Shown piece by piece: positions 58,259 to 64,000 of a stretch of 64,000 bases of DNA (position 1 is the first letter of the stretch; each line of letters opens with the position of its first letter). The notes under the pieces are model-generated. The model did not search any database. It saw only the letters and a list, made by a program, of their open reading frames with translations, and was not told where the DNA came from. Made by a program: the position numbers and the translations under genes. This stretch comes from Allantophomopsis cytisporea. Lineage: Eukaryota > Ascomycota > Leotiomycetes > Phacidiales > Phacidiaceae. Where the stretch lies: the NCBI GenBank assembly GCA_024752435.1, contig CP103036.1, positions 1,178,001-1,242,000 of the forward strand, written 5' to 3'.

Positions 58259-60279
58259 TGCGACGTGTCCTATTGCATATTGTATCTAGAGAGTTGTGTA
58301 ATTCATGCAACTGCTGAGACGAGGTCGCGATCCAGTGGTCCGTGCATAAGCTCCCAATTGCCAATTTAGACTTCACTTGATGATCGACGACCCAATGTCC
58401 CTTTTATGACTTGAGATGTCGTATTTTCTCATTGCTGAAAAAAATCTCGGCGGTCAGTAAAGAACCAGCCAGAACAAACTGTGGAGGAGAAATAAAATTT
58501 TATTCATTTTCAGCAAGCCCTAAAATGTACTACGATATCAATTTGACTTCACTTGATGGCTAACGCTCCCTAACTTTACTAGAGACGACTTGAGATATAT
58601 TTCAGTAAATGAACATCTCGATGGTGAAAGGATCTTACCTTACTAAGTAACATATGTGCATAGCCTCAGCTTGAGTCTTCTTGAAAGTTTATAGAGTGTA
58701 ATATGCGATTGTCCTGAGAAGCCATTAAATCCGATCGTCGAGGCTCACGTTGTAAGATGATTGTTAACATCACTTCAAGTGAGCTCATATCTACGAAGGC
58801 CCCATAATAAGTGACAACTGAAGCTACTGAGCCTGTTGGAATTCACCAACTCTACATGTCCGCCGGGGACTTCTGGTCAGTGTCCGGTCTCCTTCTGCCA
58901 ATAGTCAGTTTCCACATTCCTGACTCAAAAGTCGCATTGTCATACATCGTGCGACATGTAATCTCTAACAACTCATGTGTACATAAGTCCTACCATCTCC
59001 CTTTGATCACCCTATCACACTAATGGTTCATGACATTTCTACAAAGTTTTCACCTCATTGTAACTCATGACGAGTCCAGATATCTGACGACTATGGAAAA
59101 TTCGTAAGGACACCCGTATTAACTGGCACCGTAAGTTTTGTACATTGATGAAAAATCCAAGCAACAATCTCACATTCGAATAGGCTGATGGCCAATTATT
59201 AAGTCTCTCACAAATCTCAATAATGATGAGATACTCACATACCGAAAAGACCTCGAATGCAAATAGTCTCGGCGCGTTTCGTAAAGCCTTGCAATATAGA
59301 ATAACTAATATAATACAGCCATCAACATTACTGAAAATAATGAAGATTTGTTTCCAATTAAAGAGGTTCTAACGCCTGCCATGCTCAAAAAGCTCATGTG
59401 CGAAAATAACAAGTGTAGCTACAACAGCGGCGTAGAGATCCTGTTTATCAAATGGCGCTCCTTCTATGGGGATATTTTGCGCCATTGTACCAGATTGCAG
59501 GTAGAGAAACCACACCGTGACAATCCCACGAAAGATCATGAAGCGCTCAATAACAAGACGCGTGATGTCTTGGAGAGTGTGGCGTGTGTCAAAAGTTCTT
59601 CTGATCAACCTGACTCGACATATGGAGCATACCAAGTACTTGATGCAACTCATTAAGATGCTATGCTACTTCAACAAACATGCATTCAACATTTACTCAT
59701 CATTGGATCGCAATTTGAGATTGACTTTGATGTATTGATAAAGGTGATGAGTGCGATAGGTGTTGGCGCAGTTAAATCGACGACTTATACTGCTAATTTA
59801 GACACGCGGTGATGGGATTTCAGGGCCCACTGCTTTTTACTTATCTCTAGTAGTTCTGTCGTGGCAGTATATGAAACCTGCTCTCAATTCTTCTAACTTT
59901 TTCGTTCAAGTGCTGAGGATACGAGGAAATCCTGGTAACAAAAGTAGCGGAAATCGACTAACATCCTACGAAATTCACTTTGTGCAATAATTTCAATTTA
60001 AAGTGAGCGTCTCGATGTTTCTCCGAAAATAACCCAAAGAAGTGACGCTTCCTATTTAGCTTGTGAGATTTACGATAATGAAGGTGATTGAGTAGTGATA
60101 TCTAGATAGCTCAGCAGTCAACATGAATGAGGAGAATGGGTCAAACAAGACTGTATTACTCGAAAATACTCCAAGTCGTATGCTACATCATGACGCACAA
60201 TACTATCAAACATTACTTGAGGATCACAGAAGATATCAGATTGTCATTTCAGATAAAGGCCCAGAATTATGAAGACAGT
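58259..60279. other. AT-rich intergenic region
   Basis: The promoter of ARV1 is at the left. From about 58.4 to 60.2 kb the DNA is AT-rich and stop-rich. One hydrophobic minus frame at 59369-59653 stands out and is listed separately. No repeats or element ends are recognised. Confidence 0.45.
59369..59653 (-). CDS. Hypothetical hydrophobic protein or gene remnant (94 codons)
   Basis: Frame starting MSCIKYLVCSICRV and ending ELFEHGRR, with two hydrophobic stretches (IFRGIVTVWFLYL and LYAAVVATLVIFAHEL). It lies in AT-rich DNA but is itself less AT-biased. I do not recognise the family. There is no splice structure, so it could be the last exon of a decayed membrane-protein gene or a chance frame. 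Confidence 0.2.
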   Translation of the reverse strand: MSCIKYLVCSICRVRLIRRTFDTRHTLQDITRLVIERFMIFRGIVTVWFLYLQSGTMAQNIPIEGAPFDKQDLYAAVVATLVIFAHELFEHGRR

Positions 60280-61953
60280 TTACTCTACAACAGCAAGCAT
60301 ATCTTTGATGCTTGTGAACTTCACCCTTTCTCTCCCCTGCTCCTTTCCCCTGGCTCTCTCAACATTATCGATCTTCTTCCAATCCTCCCAGCTAATCCTT
60401 CTGCAGCCCCTCTGCTCGGCTTCCGCTTTAATCGCTTCCCAACCCAGCGCTCGATCTTTATTACGCTTCAGGAAAGGCTTCTGCGCATGCCAGTCTTCAG
60501 CGATGACTTCAGCAGTGGCAAAAGCATCGTTCATGGTTGATGCAATGACACCTGTAGGACCACGCTTTACCCAACCAGCACAGTACATGCCGGGTATATG
60601 TTGTGGGGAAGATATACTGGCATTTTGAATTGTTGTAGATACGACGCGACCCTGATGATCGTTTTGTAGAATCCCTTGATTGGGCAAGAAGGGGATATTG
60701 AGGTCTTCCATGCCTGGGATAGCTTCGCTTCTGTATCCGATACTTTTGAAGCATAGTTGAGCATCAAGCTCAACGGTCTCATCTGTCTGCTGGACTCTTG
60801 CACTGGGTGTGTACATTTCCTCCGCATCGACATAGGTGTTCTTATTCAAGATCAACTTAGCCAATGAAGTTTGGTCTTCCTTTGGAACAAATCTTAAAGG
60901 CGTAAGAAGGAAATCCAGAGACCAGGATTTGGAGGCTTCCGATGCAGGAGTCAATGAACCCTTTAGCACAACTTCCATGATCCTTTTTGTTGCTCGAGGG
61001 AGAGACTTGATATCTGCTGGAAGGAGTTCAGGGTTAATGGGTGGGAAATAAACAGATGGGAGCTTCATCAATTCGCGAACTTCCTTGATAGTGAATGATG
61101 CCTATATTCTATTAGTTTTGCCACAAACCTCGAAATAATCGCCATACCTGTATTGGACCACGACGCCCTACAACCTTAACACTCCTCACTTTGCTCTCAC
61201 TCAGCATCGCAAGGGCATTGTCTGATATATCTGTATTCCGCAAGACGTCCACATCGCTCAACAATATTCTTGCCACGTCGAGTGCAACATTCCCTTGACC
61301 AATCACAACAGCTTCCTCGCCCGACAACAAATCTGGTGCAAGGTCTGCATATTCAGGAAGTCCATTGTACCATCCTACAAAGGCTCGTGCAGAGTAAACA
61401 CCCTTCAAATCTTCACCTTCAATGCCGAGGTTACGATCTTTGGATGCACCATACGCAAACAAGATAGCATCGTAATTAGACGCGATCGTTGACAATGGGA
61501 GTGAGGATGCATCACTTCCAATTGAGACATTGCCTATGAAGTTGAAATTTGGAGATTCGGCGACCTCTTCGAATTTGTCTTGGCAATTCTGGGAATATCA
61601 GCTCTGCGGCGTCAATGTTATATCGTAGAAGTTACCTTGACTTCCGGATGGTCTGGAGCGACTCCAAATCTTACAAGACCATAGGGGACGGGCAATTGTT
61701 CGTACATATCCACTACTGCATTTTCAATCCTAGACATCACCTTGTAGGCAGTATAGAAGCCTGCGGGGCCTGAGCCGATGACGGCCATACGGAATGGCCT
61801 TCCATTCTGCGTAACTGGTTGTTGGGTGTATTTTCGATATTGCGCAGCAGGTGTCGTCGTCTTTCTTGAAGCCCTTGTCGCAATAATCTCCTTCAGAGTT
61901 CTGGTGCAATTCGAGCACACATAGTGCCTGAAGAGAATATTCATGGTTGCCAT
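60280..61953 (-). CDS. ARH1: NADPH:adrenodoxin oxidoreductase, mitochondrial
   Basis: Exons 61953-61636, 61588-61148 and 61101-60280 encode 526 residues. The N-terminal 45 residues are basic and lack acidic clusters (MATMNILFRHYVCSNCTRTL), fitting mitochondrial import. FAD binds at RMAVIGSGPAGFYTAYKV (56-73) and NADPH at EEAVVIGQGNVALDVARILL (197-216). VPYGLVRFGVAPDHPEVK is the adrenodoxin-reductase hallmark and is cut by intron 1 right after Lys. Later come KSIGYRSEAIPG and the FAD-end motif YCAGWVKRGPTGVI. The enzyme passes electrons to the ferredoxin Yah1 for Fe-S cluster, haem a and coenzyme Q synthesis in the matrix. Another ATG nine bases downstream (61944) would also work. It is divergent from the four-helix gene. 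Confidence 0.95.
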
Positions 61954-62177
61954 TCCGACGTCATTGAAGATTTCTAAAGGTAAGCGTCTTATCTGCGATT
62001 GCACGTTGCCGTGGTGATAATCTATACGCTGTTTACATCTCCCCCAGACTCAACCATATGCGAACTCCACATTCCCCATATCCTGAGCGTTGACCACATA
62101 ATCTAGCAAGCACTGGGCATCAGTTTTAGTTTCACACCAACAACGATCAATTGTCGATTATTGATAATTTGGACATT
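61954..62177. promoter_or_regulatory. Compact bidirectional promoter region
   Basis: Only 224 bases lie between the ARH1 start (minus) and the start of the four-helix protein gene (plus), so both genes must share promoter sequence. No specific factor site was recognised. Confidence 0.5.
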
Positions 62178-64000
62178 ATGGGTGTTCAACCTCCATTTTT
62201 GTATGAGGCTGTTGGAAAAGAAAGTCCACTTCATGCCTTTTCTAATTTCGATCCCAAAGCTGTTAGTCGAGCAAGTCTTGTTCCACCTACTCCTAAGCCA
62301 CCAAAGCCTGAAGGACCACTTTTGAACTTCAACAGACATCCAGAGTAAACATCCTTTTTGACTTGATTCTCCTTAATTTACTGATCATGTAAAATCGCAG
62401 TTCGTGGTTTGTCTTGCCTTATGAGAAGGAGGAAGTTGCTGAAATGAGTCCGAACATCAAGACCCAGATCAAGCGTACTCGAATCGCCCAACTAGTTTTC
62501 CGATCTTTTGAGCTAGTGACAGGACTTGGATTATTGGTGTTAATGATCTTGATCAGTAAGGTCCCGACAAAGACTGGCTTGCTCATGAGAATACCGGTTC
62601 GTGATTATCATGAAAGTTATCATCTCCTGAAGCTAACAATCATGGAAGCCTGGAGTAGCAGCCTTTCATGCACTCTATGGTATCTATCATCTTAGCAGAA
62701 AATATCCTGGACGATCAGCAGCTTCGACGGCATCTTATATGCTATTTGCGGCCTGTGCAGATGTGGCACTTCTTCCCTTTTACGGTTTCAGTGCTTTAAT
62801 AGCAGAATCGCAATATCAACTTGCGTCCAAAGGCGATAATCCAGATGACGGATGGTCAACTATTCTCTCGACAGGTCAAAGTCCGGTCCAGACTCTCTCT
62901 GGGCTCGTATTTCTTTGTGCAGTGATCGGCGGCGTTCTCCACCTTGGCTCTTTCGGGCTGTCTATATGGCTAGCTGTTGCATATCGCAAGATTGCCCGCC
63001 TCCCGCCAGACATGAACCCTCTCGAAGATGAAAACACTGCACGGGCGCGAGCACGTGGCCGCCCGCAGTCCATTGTCTCGAAAACTTCAAAGACCTCCCT
63101 CACACCTTCTGAAATTCGCATAATGGCCCCTTTAGAGAGCACGAGGAACTCGGGGGCACCATATGAAGAGCTCAGCCGACCACCTACCATTCCTTTCCTG
63201 GCAACTCGTTTATCCAGTGATTCCTTGCCGTCCTACAAGTCATCCTCTCCCGACAAGAATAGCTCGCCAGTCGATCTTCCGCCACGCCAGTACCTCTACG
63301 AACAATGCAACACATCTCAAACCAGTACCGTACGCCCAGGAACAGCCACATCGCAATCGAATACCCCTGACTCACGCCGAAATGCCACGTCAATACAACC
63401 CCAAAGCCGGGGCCGCTACCTCAACGAGAAGCGTGATATGTGGCTGGGTGCAGACTCGTTGACACTCACGGGCAAAAAGCCAGCATACACGCGCGTGGCC
63501 CAAGACATGGATACAGATGGTGAGATAACCAACTACACATCGAACTATACGCACAGTCCCAACCGCAACAGCCTCCCAAAGCCTCTTGCCTCGCACCCGT
63601 CGTCTTCGCCGTCGTCTCCACCACCTAATTTCAGCCGTCGCGAGCTCTCGCCTCCACCACGCTCTCCACAGCGCGAGGCGCGCAATGGGATTCTCTCAAC
63701 AATCAATAGCAACCCGGCTAGTCGTGACATCACTGTAAATGATCAGGGCCCACATACGACACGCCATGCATATGACACACGTGAAGTACCTCGTGCGTCC
63801 TCGCCAAGTGCGTACTCCGAGTCTGTCTACTCCGAGGATCAGGTCAGTGAGGTGTCGTTGTCCAGAAAAGGAGTTGGAGCGTCTGGGAAGCAATACGGAG
63901 GGTTGGTGGTCGGCTACGGACAGGAATCGAGATCGTCTATTGTGGTTGGTGCGGATAGGAATGTTTCGAGTGGAAACGATGTTGTGAAGCGGAGTTATAG
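62178..64000 (+). CDS. Four-helix fungal membrane protein with long disordered tail (3' end outside window)
   Basis: Exons 62178-62344, 62401-62596 and 62649 onward, open to the last base; at least 571 residues. N-terminal Pro-rich part (PPTPKPPKPEGPLLNFNRHPD), then SWFVLPYEKEE, then four hydrophobic helices: QLVFRSFELVTGLGLLVLM, GVAAFHALYGIYHL, ASYMLFAACADVALLPFYGFSALI and LSGLVFLCAVIGGVLHLGSFGLSIWLAVAY. The long tail (about 280 onward) is Ser/Pro/Arg-rich and probably cytoplasmic, with many potential kinase sites. The layout matches the MARVEL-like four-helix proteins found in most filamentous ascomycetes, usually unnamed. No enzyme motif is seen. The first intron donor is GTAAAC, a less common form. 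The C-terminus cannot be judged here. Confidence 0.78.

Overview
The window is nuclear DNA of a filamentous ascomycete. Genes carry many short introns (about 47-120 nt) with GTRNGT donors, CTAAY/CTRAC branch sites and NAG acceptors. Products such as a group III G-alpha, a three-domain peroxisomal MFE-2, a LaeA-like methyltransferase, a Sur7-type protein and a DUF6601 protein are typical of Pezizomycotina. My impression is a Leotiomycete of the Botrytis/Sclerotinia type; this rests on protein resemblance recalled from memory, not on a search. Exon coordinates were set by hand from splice motifs, and every complete model closes its reading frame.

Left part (1-11.3 kb): an unassigned edge, then an NmrA-like reductase (+) tail-to-tail with a cytochrome P450 (-), then a 4.5 kb gene-free tract full of simple repeats, then a 10-exon LaeA/UMTA-like methyltransferase (+). 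Middle-left (11.3-25.3 kb): an AT-rich gap, the peroxisomal beta-oxidation enzyme MFE-2/FOX2 with a possible fatty-acid response site upstream, a Sur7/PalI-like membrane protein, a hidden two-exon gene for a 69-residue membrane protein, an F-box-like protein, and eIF3g. Middle (26-39.2 kb): mitochondrial Hsp70 with a candidate heat-shock element, glycogen phosphorylase, a 5.3 kb gap with an unexplained cluster of overlapping frames, and a GNA-3/BCG3-type G-alpha.

The 10.2 kb upstream of the G-alpha gene (39.2-49.4 kb) has no recognisable gene. Its first 7 kb is crowded with micro- and minisatellites and its last 2.7 kb is AT-rich. Right part (49.4-64 kb): a DUF6601 membrane protein, cullin-1 divergent from FYV7, V-ATPase subunit e, ARV1 (six exons, rebuilt here), another AT-rich gap, mitochondrial adrenodoxin reductase (ARH1), and divergently from it a four-helix membrane protein that runs off the window.

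Most genes are unrelated housekeeping neighbours: translation, protein folding, ubiquitin ligase, carbon storage, lipid handling and signalling. Only NmrA + P450 + LaeA-like methyltransferase at the left hint at specialised metabolism, and there is no backbone synthase in view. I found no convincing undescribed system. The most useful results are the small or fragmented genes that plain ORF calling misses (ARV1, VMA9, the 69-residue protein) and the two repeat-rich gene-free tracts.
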